NCBI GenBank assembly: GCA_946811185.2
Contig: OX328109.1
Coordinates: 17,954,255 to 18,018,254 of the forward strand
DNA length: 64,000 bases
From: Hippopus hippopus
Lineage: Eukaryota; Mollusca; Bivalvia; Cardiida; Cardiidae
Direction of reading: 5' to 3'
The position numbers and the translations under genes are program-made. Below, one piece after another: positions 32,772-43,700 of this stretch. Positions within the stretch are counted from its first letter, which is position 1. Each line of letters begins with the position of its first letter. Below the pieces are notes generated by a model that worked only from the letters and a program-made list of their open reading frames with translations, searched no databases and had not been told where the DNA came from.

Positions 32772-32975
32772 CTCTTTACAAATTGACAAAGTTTAAGACT
32801 CACCCATATTCAAAGCAATGGCAGACGACCTTACTGGATTTCTCTGACACAGGGTAGAAAACATTGTAAGGCAAGAAAAAAATGCTGGTTACAAGAATTT
32901 TTCTCCTTTTCCCTTTATGAATTCAAAGGCATTCTCTGCCAAGGTCATTAAAACTGCATTGTATTGTAAAGGGCG
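32768..32975 (+). mobile_element. MITE-A copy sharing TTAA with its neighbour
   Basis: It starts at the TTAA that ends the previous copy (TTAACTCTTTACAAATTGAC) and runs in the opposite orientation. The right end is TTGTATTGTAAAGGG without a following TTAA. Confidence 0.82.
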
Positions 32976-33228
32976 AACAGTAAATGCATCTATAAAAACC
33001 ATTGATTAATAACTACAAATTACACAACAAGTTAAGCAACCAACTAGACCATAACATTGCAAAAAAAAAAAAACATCTATAGACAAAAATTACCAGAGAA
33101 AAAAAAAAAAAAAACTATTTTAGATAAATCATTTAAAGTACAAAAACTTCCTATAAAAGGCAGATGCAAAATACCAACTTAAAAGCTGTTCTTGTTCCAA
33201 GTATTTTGTGAATCACTGTAAAATATAA

Positions 33229-33494
33229 ATGAGCCAAGCTCTGTGAAAAGGGGGCTTAATGCATTTGCGAAAAGTTTTGACCGATGTCAGCCTGCGCATT
33301 CCGTGCTGACTGATATGGGCCAAAACTTTTCACTATCTTCAAATTTTCTGCATGTCAAAGGATTATTCTAGCTCATGATTCAGTCAGTTGTTTGACAAAA
33401 TGAATTTTATGTATCTGTAATTAGGTGATGTCTTGATTGGTATAATGCATTAAGGAGATGCATTAAGGCCCCTCTTGCCAGAGCATGGCTCAAG
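33229..33494 (+). mobile_element. MITE-C reference copy
   Basis: Left GAGCCAAGCTCTGTGAAAAG, then GGGGCTTAATGCATTTGCG; right AGGCCCCTCTTGCCAGAGCA then TGGCTCA. The central GATGTCAGCCTGCGCATTCC with its partner is present but slightly eroded. No obvious short target duplication. Confidence 0.9.
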
Positions 33495-33663
33495 TATGTA
33501 TGTTATGCGCTGTTGAATTGTTCCATTCTTTACCACTCTTTACAATAAATGTGTACATATATACCCCATACATATATAAAAACATGCACCTCAAAGAAAC
33601 TGTTGACAAAGGAATTCAGTCATTGCCAAATTGAATTATGAAAGAATCAAAATGTTCTATATT

Positions 33664-34084
33664 TTAACCATTTACCACACAACCCCCTGTTTTAATTTCC
33701 CTACTAAAGAAAACTTTAGAAAGCATTGTGGAAAAAGGAGAAAATGTTAGAGACCTGCATTTTCTCCTTTTCCCACAAGATGTTATTTCCACCCTGTTAA
33801 CCCCTTTCCTGCTAAATAACTAACATGAAACTTTCAAGTCGATCGAAAAAACCCAAGTTTTGCTATTTCAAAGGTATTTTTTGGAGGAAAAATTTTTCCT
33901 TATCGGACAGTGTAGATCCAAGATCAGACAGCACATTCTGGGCAGTCTGATCTTGATGTACACTGTCCGCAAAAGGTCAGTGATTCACCATTAGCAGCCT
34001 TAGGGTTCTAGACATATCCCATTCTATTAGCAGAGCCAAATTAACGTTGTCGTCTAAAATTTTTGTTCTGTGGTAAAGGGTTAA
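33664..34084 (-). mobile_element. MITE-A copy interrupted by MITE-B
   Basis: The outer ends are TTAACCATTTACCACACAAC and CTGTGGTAAAGGGTTAA. The inner part after GTTATTTCCACCCTG is replaced by a MITE-B and resumes at ACATATCCCATTCTATTAGC. Outer TTAA motifs are intact on both sides. Confidence 0.82.
33798..34008 (+). mobile_element. MITE-B copy nested in MITE-A
   Basis: It opens TTAACCCCTTTCCTGCTAAA and closes TTAGCAGCCTTAGGGTT, with the hairpin GATCCAAGATCAGACAGCAC and its partner. The right-hand TTAA has become TTCTA. MITE-B was therefore moving after this MITE-A had inserted. Confidence 0.85.
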
Positions 34085-34338
34085 ATATATATAATTGTGA
34101 AAGAATAAATCGAGAATATCATTTCTATCACAACACTCACATTCAATTTTGACAAAGTAAAAATATCACAATGCTGATTCCAGAACTCTTACGCTTCCTA
34201 CTGAAACATTACCTACTGTAAATAACTTTCCTAACCTTACAGCAGACCTCCTTTGAAAACTTGGTGAGAACAGAAGAAATTGCTGGTGACAAGTAATTTC
34301 TAGGCCTAATATTTTCACACATACTCTAGTAGTGGATG

Positions 34339-34555
34339 TTAACCCTTGTAGCTCTGAACCAGGATTTAAGTGCTTCTGCAAGCTGTGTAGATCAAGATCA
34401 GCCTGTGCAAAACTTGCAGTCTAATTTTGGATCTGTCTACTTCTTTGCCAGATATTCCAACAAATACAGCTTGGAAATTGCAATATCTGCATCTTTAATA
34501 CTGACTGAGAATGTCCATTTGATTTCATGAGCAATATATAGGTTAATCCATGTTA
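34339..34555 (+). mobile_element. MITE-B copy, diverged
   Basis: TTAACCCTTGTAGCTCTGAA, a hairpin GATCAAGATCAGCCTGTGC with AGTCTAATTTTGGATC, and a vague right half. Confidence 0.6.
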
Positions 34556-34633
34556 GTTGTTTCACAAGTTAATTTTTTAACTTGTCTATTGCAATACTAG
34601 TTTTAGGAAGTATGGAGTTAGCAATAAACTTAA

Positions 34634-34854
34634 TTAACTCTTTACCAGAGACAAAATTTCAGACTGGTACAAACTGAAAGCATTAGCAGGGCACAAATTA
34701 AATACTGCAAATGGCGAACTTTGCCTTTGATAGGATAGAAAACACTGTGGTAAAGGAGAAAATGCTGGTTACCAGCATTTTCTCCTTTTCCCTTTTTCAA
34801 AAAGCCTTCTCTTTCAGGGTCGCTCAAACTCGGGATTGTGTGGTTAAGAGTTAA
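34634..34854 (+). mobile_element. MITE-A copy
   Basis: TTAACTCTTTACCAGAGACA to GATTGTGTGGTTAAGAGTTAA-type end, palindrome GGAGAAAATGCTGGTTACC. Both flanking TTAA motifs are present at 34634 and 34851. Confidence 0.93.
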
Positions 34855-35387
34855 ACTGCAAATAAAGATTTTTTGTGGTCACAGTTTAACATAGTATAGA
34901 AAGTATGAATCTAAGAATCCTAAAACCAGACTTCACATTCTGTGGAGCCTAATCTTGATCTCAGACTATTAATCAAGGCTGTTGGTCATGTAGATGGCAG
35001 TAACACTGCTAAAAAATTAATTTGATTATGATTACTGAGGCAGAAAAATGGAAGATTGGTTTGTAGCACAACAACTTTTACATAGAATTTTCTAACAGAC
35101 ATCACATAACTTTATTCTATTATTGTCAACTCTGTCCTAAATATCAGTTTGATTTTTATGCTTCTTTTTTGTGAAGTGATTAATTTGCATTATCGGAGGT
35201 CTGCTTAATATGCTATGTTATTGATAAAAAAATCGCCCATTATTCTGTACATAGAAAACTAAAATTCTAATGATAACAACCCTAGAGCATAAGATAAACC
35301 AAAGAGACATTTTCAGAAAAGGAATAAGACCAAAATTACGGCAAAATAATGGTTGCTTTTCAGTAGAATGTCTCAGCAAACAGTAAC

Positions 35388-35446
35388 ATGTAGATCAAGG
35401 ATCAGACTACATGTTTTGTGCAGTCTTGATCTTAATCTAATCTGGA
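35388..35446 (+). mobile_element. MITE-B hairpin fragment
   Basis: GTAGATCAAGGATCAGACTAC and GCAGTCTTGATCTTAATC. Core only. Confidence 0.55.
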
Positions 35447-35547
35447 AACAAAGGCTACCAAATTTGTGATATGGGATCACATTGCCTATATATTGTAGCT
35501 CTTAGTAAGCTTTGTTGAACATCACATGATTATTCTTTACATGTAAG

Positions 35548-35612
35548 TAGACAGTGTAGTTCAAGATCAGATATCTCAGAATGTGAAACCAGATCTTGGA
35601 TTGACACTTTCC
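35548..35612 (+). mobile_element. MITE-B hairpin fragment
   Basis: GACAGTGTAGTTCAAGATCAG and CCAGATCTTGGATTGACAC. Core only, about 100 bases from the previous fragment. Confidence 0.55.
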
Positions 35613-35637
35613 AATATGTTGTAGAATTTTCTAGTTA

Positions 35638-35866
35638 TTAACCCTTTACCAAACAATCCCTGGTTTTTACGACCCAGAGGAAGAAACCTTCTGAAAACAT
35701 TGTGGGAAAAGGAGAAAATGCTGGTAACCAGCATTTTCTCCTTTTCCCACAATGCTTTCTACTCTTTTGAAGTCAAGTTTCAATTTTTGAGTCACGTTTA
35801 TTTTGTCGTCTGCAAATGCTTTCAGTTTGGACCAGTCTAAAATTTTGTCGTTTGGTAAAGAGTTAA
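35638..35866 (-). mobile_element. MITE-A copy, nearly intact
   Basis: TTAACCCTTTACCAAACAAT to GTCGTTTGGTAAAGAGTTAA. The palindrome is perfect over at least 20 bases each side (GGAAAAGGAGAAAATGCTGG). It shares its right TTAA (35863-35866) with the next copy. Confidence 0.95.
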
Positions 35867-36091
35867 CTCTTAACCAGACAAGAAAGTTTTACACTTGTCC
35901 AAAGTGAAAGCATTTGCAGACAACAAATCAAATGTGGTTCATATGATGAGATTTGTCTCCAAAAGTGTAGGAAACAATGTGGGAGAGGGAGAAAATGCTG
36001 GTTATCAGCATTTTCTCCTTTTCTCACAATATTTTCAAGAGCCCTTTTCATCAGGGTTGTTAAAACTCAGGACTGTATGGTAAAAGGTTAA
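35863..36091 (+). mobile_element. MITE-A copy, nearly intact, end-to-end with previous
   Basis: TTAACTCTTAACCAGACAAG to GACTGTATGGTAAAAGGTTAA-type end, same 229-base span as its neighbour but opposite orientation. Confidence 0.95.
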
Positions 36092-36149
36092 TTATACTAA
36101 GTTCAACAATTGTATCTGCTCTATAATTTGAAAAAGTACAAGCTACACT

Positions 36150-36362
36150 TCAAGAGTAAACAAAATTTTAAAATCCTCCAAATGAAAAGCATTTCTACGC
36201 AACAACATGAATGTAGTGCAAATGATGGTATTTTTCTTTAGAAGGAATGAAAATATTTTGGAAATGGAGAAGATGCTTGTCACCAGAGTCTCCACTATGT
36301 TTTTCTTCAACAAACTTGTTCCTCAGATTTGTAAAAGCACAGTATTGTTTAGTAAAAGATCA
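36150..36362 (+). mobile_element. MITE-A copy, badly decayed
   Basis: AAAATCCTCCAAATGAAAAGC, GAATGAAAATATTTTGGAAATG and GAGAAGATGCTTGTCACCAG keep the order. The right end resembles TTGTTTAGTAAAAGATC. Confidence 0.6.
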
Positions 36363-36404
36363 AGTGCCGGAAACATGACTTCCCTCTATCGCATAACCTC
36401 TGCT

Positions 36405-36626
36405 TTAAACCTTTACCAAATAATTCCAAGTTTTAGTAACCCTGAGAAAGAAAGCTTTTGAAAACTTTGTTGAAAGAGCAGAAAACTGGTAACTAGTATT
36501 GTCTCCCCTTTTTCACAAACGTTTCTTCCAGAGACCAATCTCGTCATTTGAGCCACAATTAGACATTTTTAGGTGTTTTTAGATTGGACAAGTCTAGAAT
36601 TTTGTTGTATGGTAAAGATTTGTTAT
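36405..36626 (-). mobile_element. MITE-A copy
   Basis: TTAAACCTTTACCAAATAATT to TTGTTGTATGGTAAAGATTTG. The palindrome is imperfect (AAAACTGGTAACTAGTATTG). Confidence 0.8.
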
Positions 36627-36849
36627 TAATAATTAAATACATGTATAACTTGGGATATCTTTAAAAATGTACATGAGATGATGGATAAATGAAATATATT
36701 TTGATCTTTTTATAACAATAACCTTCAGTTTTATACAACATAGAGGTATCAAGTTCTAAGCAAAAAAAGAAAAAAAAAAAAAAAAACATTTTCTATAATT
36801 CATAAAGCACTGCTATGATTCTATTAAGACTCTACGCCTGCACAAGACA

Positions 36850-36925
36850 ACTTTCATGGACAGTGTACATCAAGACCAAACTGCAGGGAACATGCAGTCT
36901 GATCTTGGATCTACAGTGTCCGATA
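36850..36925 (+). mobile_element. MITE-B hairpin fragment
   Basis: ACAGTGTACATCAAGACCAA with CAGTCTGATCTTGGATCTAC. No termini; lies downstream of the TLCD gene. Confidence 0.6.
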
Positions 36926-37109
36926 TTTTAATATTTTGATATTTTAGCCAAACAAAATTTGAAAATTGACACGTTCAAGTAATTTATAAGGTTTGAAAAG
37001 TGTCTATTTCTCTTCATTTTGCAATGTACCGGTTAAGCTATCAATGCAAAACAAACTCTAAGTGATAACTAAACTCCTACATTGCTGAGGTCATCTTTGG
37101 TTGCTTTCA

Positions 37110-37175
37110 ACCAGTGTAAATCCAAACCAGACTACACTAACCATGCAGTCTTGCCTTAGATGCACACTGTCTGAT
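37110..37175 (+). mobile_element. MITE-B hairpin fragment
   Basis: CCAGTGTAAATCCAAACCAG with GCAGTCTTGCCTTAGATGC. Diverged core only. Confidence 0.5.
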
Positions 37176-37215
37176 ATTTCAATATTTTGCATGAAAGTTG
37201 GGCCAAAACAACCTT

Positions 37216-37437
37216 TCAACCCTTTGTCAAAAATTTTAGATCTGCCCAAATTAAAGCGTTTGCATAATTATGACAAATTTGGCTCAAACAATGAGAACTG
37301 TCTATGAAAGGGGTGGAAAACATTGTGGGAAAAGGAGAAAATGCTGGTAACCACCATTTTCTCCGTTTCCCACACAGTTTTCGAAAGCCCTCTTTCATAG
37401 CAATGTTCAAATATTGGATTGTGTGGTAAAGAATTAA
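37216..37437 (+). mobile_element. MITE-A copy just beyond the TLCD stop codon
   Basis: CAACCCTTTGTCAAAAATTTT to GATTGTGTGGTAAAGAATTAA-type end, with a palindrome that reads GGTAACCACCATTTTC. It starts 78 bases past the TGA at 37515, so the TLCD transcript very likely includes part of it. Confidence 0.88.
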
Positions 37438-37514
37438 ATCACAATCTTTGCCCTTTTCATGTCAACTATAAATGTCTTTTTCATTCATTTATCCTTCTCT
37501 CTTAAGGCCTAATA

Positions 37515-37717
37515 TCACTCTTCTTTCTTTATTGAGTCTTTCTTCCGCAGGAAATCACTGTGTAGAAGGCGGTAGAATAAAATAATGTTCATCACTGTCA
37601 TAATGGCGAGACCTATACTGCCCATGGAATAAAAAACAAGTGGCACCAAGTCTTTATTGATGACAAGCCACCTTGTCATCCAGGCCAATGTTAAAATTCT
37701 AAAACCAAGGAATGTAC
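37515..37717 (-). CDS. TLCD2: TLCD exon 5 with stop codon
   Basis: 203 bases from phase 1 to TGA at 37515-37517. It encodes FRILTLAWMTRW, a last membrane segment and the charged tail LRKKDSIKKEE. I saw no clear AATAAA shortly after the stop. A MITE-A begins only 78 bases beyond it (37437), so the 3' UTR probably runs into that element. Confidence 0.93.
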
Positions 37718-40700
37718 CTGGAAAGGAAAATCAAAGAACTGGAAGTATTGAGAGATAGACTTTTTCTCATAACTGTGCCAGGTGACAAAATTTTTAACTT
37801 GTCAGTACTGAAGTCATTTGCAGAGGATAATTGAAACATGGCTAGAATGATTAGATTTGTATATGAGAAGGCAGAAACGGACAACTGCACATAAACACTA
37901 AGACACATAAATACTGAGACACTAATACTTATAAATAAATGCTTGATTACTACATGGAGGTTGCTGCCCCCACACACCTGCTTAATTTCAGGTAAAAAGT
38001 TTGGTATCAAATCGAAACTAACAAATAATGTGCAGATCTTATTGACAGACTGGCAAAATGGCAGATGTATGTAGACTCTACCCGAATTGAAAGCCTTTGG
38101 AGACAAAACATTGTATATGGCTCAGATGACAGTATTTGTAATGGAAAGGGTAGAAAACATGATGGGAAAAGGAGGAAATGCTGATTACCAGCATTTTCTC
38201 CTTTTCCCACAATGTTTTCCAAAGCCTTTTCTCTTAGGGACGTTAAAACTCAGGATTGTGTGGTAAAGGATTGAAAACCATGACAATTGCTTCATAGATA
38301 TAATGGAAATTTTTTTGCAGAAAAACCTGCCCACTTACTGCAGTTATAAGACAATTTCAGCAACAATATTAAAATCAGTATTGATCAAAGTTGATTTCAA
38401 GTAAGAAAGCATTATAATTCATTTTATATTTGAGGAAATGAAAGCTCAGTTTATGCTGTTTTATGCCTAAACTATTTATATGATGACAGAATTTTTACCT
38501 TTTCCTAATTCAGAGCATTTACAGACGTCAAATTTATTGTAGTCCAAATGAAGAAAATTGTTTTTGAGTTGTAGAAAAAATTCTCTAACCCTTGACACTG
38601 CACCAGGATACAAAATTTTAACCTGGTCCAAACTGAAAGTATAGCTGGCAACAGAAAAAACGCCTCTTCAAATCTGAAATATGGCTTCAGAAGGTAGAAA
38701 CATTGCAGTTACCCGCACTTCTTCCTTTTCCCGCAATTTTTTCACAACCCACTTTCCTCAAGGTTGTTGAAACCAGGAACAGTGTGGGAAAGGGTTAAAG
38801 CAACATTTATTACTTCAGTTGCTTTTGTGGCCAGTACAGATCATGATCAGACTGCACAAAATATGTAGTCTGATCTTTGATCTATTTTTTCCTTTGCTTA
38901 GACTCTCAGAAAAAGAGTAACTTTGAAATTGCAATTATTTTGTTCTTCTTTCTAGACTAAAAAGACGGTATGGTTTAATTTGCCGCTCTAAGTCAAGTTA
39001 ATAAGTAATGTTTACAAATGAAAACCACTTACCTAAATTAATTAAACTATTTAATCTAAAGAAATGATTTGTTCTCACGAACCCACAACATTGGAGGAGT
39101 TGTCGGAGATGGAGAAAAATGCTGTTTAATTCTACTATAAGTGCGAGGACAGCATAGCCAACATACAACTTGGTAAACATGGCCAGTCCAAAACACACAA
39201 TGATCTGTAAAAGATATATAGAATCTGTCATGAGTTGGCATTTGAGATAAAACTTTATTAAAGGCCCAATACACCCAAAATCAATGCAGGTGTTAAAATG
39301 CATTTAAATTTAATTCATACCATCAAAAAGTATGGAAAATGGTGAAGATGATAAACTGTTATTGTGTGGTCATGTCAAGTGTTAGTCGATGGCAGAAAAA
39401 AATGAACTGTAAAATCAGGCAAAAAATAAACAATAAATAGAGTGACCTTAGACGTAACTTAGATGGCAACTTTTAACCTAGTTTTGAAATAATTTTTCTG
39501 CCAGCAGCTTACACTTGGACTGACCATACAGTAACAGATTGTCATCTTCACAGTAATTTCCACTGTTAAATGGTATGATTTAAATTTAAATGCATTTTAA
39601 CACCTGCTTTGTTTACTTTTGGCAGCTATTGTTACTTTAAACCAGTCTATAAAAACATTATGAACTCCTTTCCACGCAACAATATTTCAGACTGGTCCAA
39701 ATTGACAGTGTGTGCAAACAAAAAATGAAATGTGGCTTAAAGTTTAGAATATAATTTCTCAAAGGTAATTAAACACTGTGGGAAAAGGAGAAAATGCTGG
39801 TTACCAGCATCTCCTTTTCCCACAGTGTTTTCAAAAGTCTAATCTACCAGAGTGGTAATGGGTAAAATGAGCCTCCAGTGAGAGGCTGCTTGCTTAGTAA
39901 CATTTTTTTGTCAAAGATTTTCAGAAAATCTTACCTCAAAATAAAATTCACAGCTTTGTCACAATTTGCCAAGTTTGACAGTTAATTTCTCAGAGAAATC
40001 TGGTTTAGCAATGTTTAAGAAATGAAACATATGATTACAGAGATTTAACCAAACACAGGACTGATTTCATACCTCAAACATGTGTAAGGTAAGACAAGAG
40101 CGCCACATGCAGGTGCTAACGCTCGGCAACAGTTGCTTGATTTTCAGTGAAAATTTTAAGTCAAAAAAGGGGCATAACTGTGTCAAAAATACTTTGATGG
40201 TTATCTGACTTTATTGTAATGGTTCCCCTTTTGATAGTTGACAACCAGTCCAAGTTCAAAGTAAATGTTTTCAGTAATGATAGAGATTTTATTTAATGTC
40301 AAAGTATTTGCATGACTACAACACAGACACAGAGGACAACAGGGCTAGGATAATACTCCATGTTTTTTTGGAAACAGCCTAGCTAACGAGAACGGTAGAT
40401 TTTCAGCTAGTTTCCCCTAACTTTTTGTCAAATTTCTCTCAGTTGGAATGGGGTTTAAGTTATTGATGATATAAACAAGCTGCTGCAAGCTTTGTGAATA
40501 TTAGACTTCAACTGCAGACTTTGACACCTAAACACTGCAGACTTTATCATGTAAACAAGAAAAAATCTTGCGGACTGACAGATAATGCCAAACAGACAGC
40601 ATCAACCACTTCCTGACATAATCTCTCCTGGCCTTCAGCTTATTGAGCTTAAAAAAATATAAACTATTGCAAACTTTTGTGTGATATGTAAAATATCAAA

Positions 40701-43700
40701 CTACAATGTACATAAATAATTCTATGTAAATGTAATGGCTTGGTCCCTTACATTCACCATATCTATGTTTTAACCCTTTACCACACAATGATGACTTTTG
40801 ACGACCTGACAATGAGCTTTTGAAAACGGTGTGGGTAAAGGAGAAAATGCTGCTAACCAGCATTTTCTCCATTTCACTCAATGTTTTCTACCCTATTAAG
40901 GACATTTTTTCTTCATATGAGCCACCTTCAATTTTTTGTCTGCAAATGCTTTCAATTTGGACCAGACTGAAATTTTGCCGTCTGGTAAAGAGTTAGTTTA
41001 AATAGTATGGCTGTAAACTTACCACAATATGGTGTAAAAGTAGCTCGAATGTTTGTCTGGTCCTTTGGTATATCAACATATCTACTGTATCATAAAGAAA
41101 ATACCCTGAAACGAAAAACAATTTCGTCATAAGCTCTTCCCCACCTTCAAAATTTTAGACTAGTGCATCATGAAAGCATCATGCACATGACAATTTTAAT
41201 AGAATGGCTTAATATATAAAGAGGGTAATTGTTTTTTCGATGAAAAATTGAAATTTATTTCATCGAGAGAACATCAATCACTATCAAAAGTGAACATCAT
41301 TGGTAATATTTTCACGAGTTGTGCAGCCACTTGTGAAAATATCATGGATGATGTTCATGAGATGAAATAAATTTTGATCTTTCAACAAAAAAAAATATTC
41401 TATTTATTTCAAGCCTTTATCCCCTTTTTTGTTGGGATTTTAGTCAAAATCCAGTATGGTTGTTTTCAGTAATTCCCCGTGGCGTACCCCCTCCACATAA
41501 AAACGCATTACAATATAATGTCAAGCCCGAGAATTACAGGGTAAATGTGCCTAAATGATGTCATATTTCCCTCTGGTTGAATAGCATGCACTGTTTACCT
41601 AGGTAACTAGTGCTCAGGAACTACTGTTTCCACCTTCAATTGAAGAGTTAGAAAATATGAAATCGGTATTTTCAACTGGTCGTAACCATGAAATATCCAA
41701 CCATAATCCACCATTATTTCTCCATAAACTACTGAAAAACTATAAAATAAGATGTTTAGAGGCTTGAATTTGAAAAGGTAGAAAACATTGTTGAAAAAGA
41801 AGAAAATGTGATTTACTCTTTACCAAATGACGTAATTTAAACTAATCCAAATCGAAAGCATTTGCAGACAACAAATTTAATGTAGCTCAAATGATAATTT
41901 CTATCTTTGATATGGCAGAAAACATTTTGGAAAAACTCCAGATTGTGTGGTAAAGGGTTAACTGGTGATTTCTGCTTTTCCAACAGTGTTTTCAACTCCT
42001 TCCTTCCACAAGGTACATAAAACATGGAATCATTTCGTCAACAATTAGAATAATGCCTAATGCTCCTCTTTAACCATTAACTCTTTACTGCACAATCCCA
42101 AGTGTTATCGGACCTGAAGGAGTACTAATTTGAAAGCATTGTAGGAAAAGGAGGAAATGCTGGTAACCGGCATTTTCTCCTTTTCCTACAATGTTTTCTT
42201 TCCTTTCAGAGACAAATCTTATCATTCAAGGCACATTTGATTAATCCTCTGCAACTGCTTTGAAATTCAGATGGGTCTAAAATTTTGTTATTTGGTTACG
42301 AGTTAAACTTTACTTATATACCATTTCTTTTTTTTTTTAAAGCAGTCTTTACTGATAATTTAATCTAATTTCTTGGTCTCACTACATGTATGAATAGTAG
42401 AAATTCATAAAAATGAACAAAATGAGTTCAAAAACAAATTATCATAATTAAGGTATGCATCAGTTACAACAAAAAAGCAGATTGCCACCTTCACAATAAT
42501 TTCAATACCTTTAAATGGTATGATTTAAATCTAAATGCATTTTTACACCTGCTTTGTTTACTTTTGGCCACTACTGGGGCTTTACTCTAATTTCTTGGTC
42601 CAATGACATATAGTAGAAATTCATAAACATGAACAATATGAGTTCAAAAACAAATTACCATAATTACCGCACGTATCAGTTAAACGAGGTAATACACAAG
42701 GTTACCTACCTCTGGGCTAAAGTTAACTGGGTTAACCCTCAGAGGGACAAATGGTGACAAGCACAAATTAAATTACTTTGTAAGATGTACATAAAGATCA
42801 TACTGGAAAAAAGCTGCACTATGATCTCAATCTACACTTACCTTGTAACTGCCATGCAGAGATATTCTGGGTCAACAAGTCCTAAAATCATTACATTTCA
42901 TGTTTTCCTTCCTACCTGAAAATGTTACATCGTTTCACTTTGGATTTCTGGGGGTTAATCATATCCTTCTGTGAAGTCAATTTATTCCTTAGAATGCAAA
43001 GCTAGAAATTCTGTATTATTGAAAACAATGTAGATCTAGCTTAGACCATACAGAATATGCTTGCAATCTAACTCCGCTTACAACAATACTCACATCGGGA
43101 AGCAAAAAAACCAAAATAACATAATTATGAATAATTATTGACAGATTAGTGTTATGTCACTTGGCCTTTCTAGTATGCTTGCCTGTAGTTTCAGTACATG
43201 TACTTTGTGTTATATTCTTCTGAAGCCACTGGCTGCATTCTGCATTCTCAACATGATCATGTTCAGTGGTGAGACAGGAAAGAATCCTATAGCAACAACT
43301 ATCACCAACTGTCATAAAGAAATCAGCCAAGCTGGGGAATCAAACCTGCAACCTCTTGGGTTCAAGCTCTGTCATGACATGTGAATCAGGAAAAGACCAG
43401 AAAAAAAAGTTGATTACTCTAATGTGAACAGACAATAATAAGCTAGACGTATCTGTCTTTAAAAATACAAGCTGTGTTCTAAAACTGAACTGGCTACCAG
43501 CATTTTCTCCTGTTTGTCACCCACAATGTTCTGTACCCTTTCAAAGACGAACACCATCATTAGAACCACATTAATTGATTTGCTTTCAATATAGGGGGCA
43601 TCTAAAAATTTGTCATTAGGTATAGAGTTAACTCTTTACCATATGACCAAACTTTAGACTTGCCCAACATCAAAGCTTTGAGCTCATTAGCACAGTTGGC

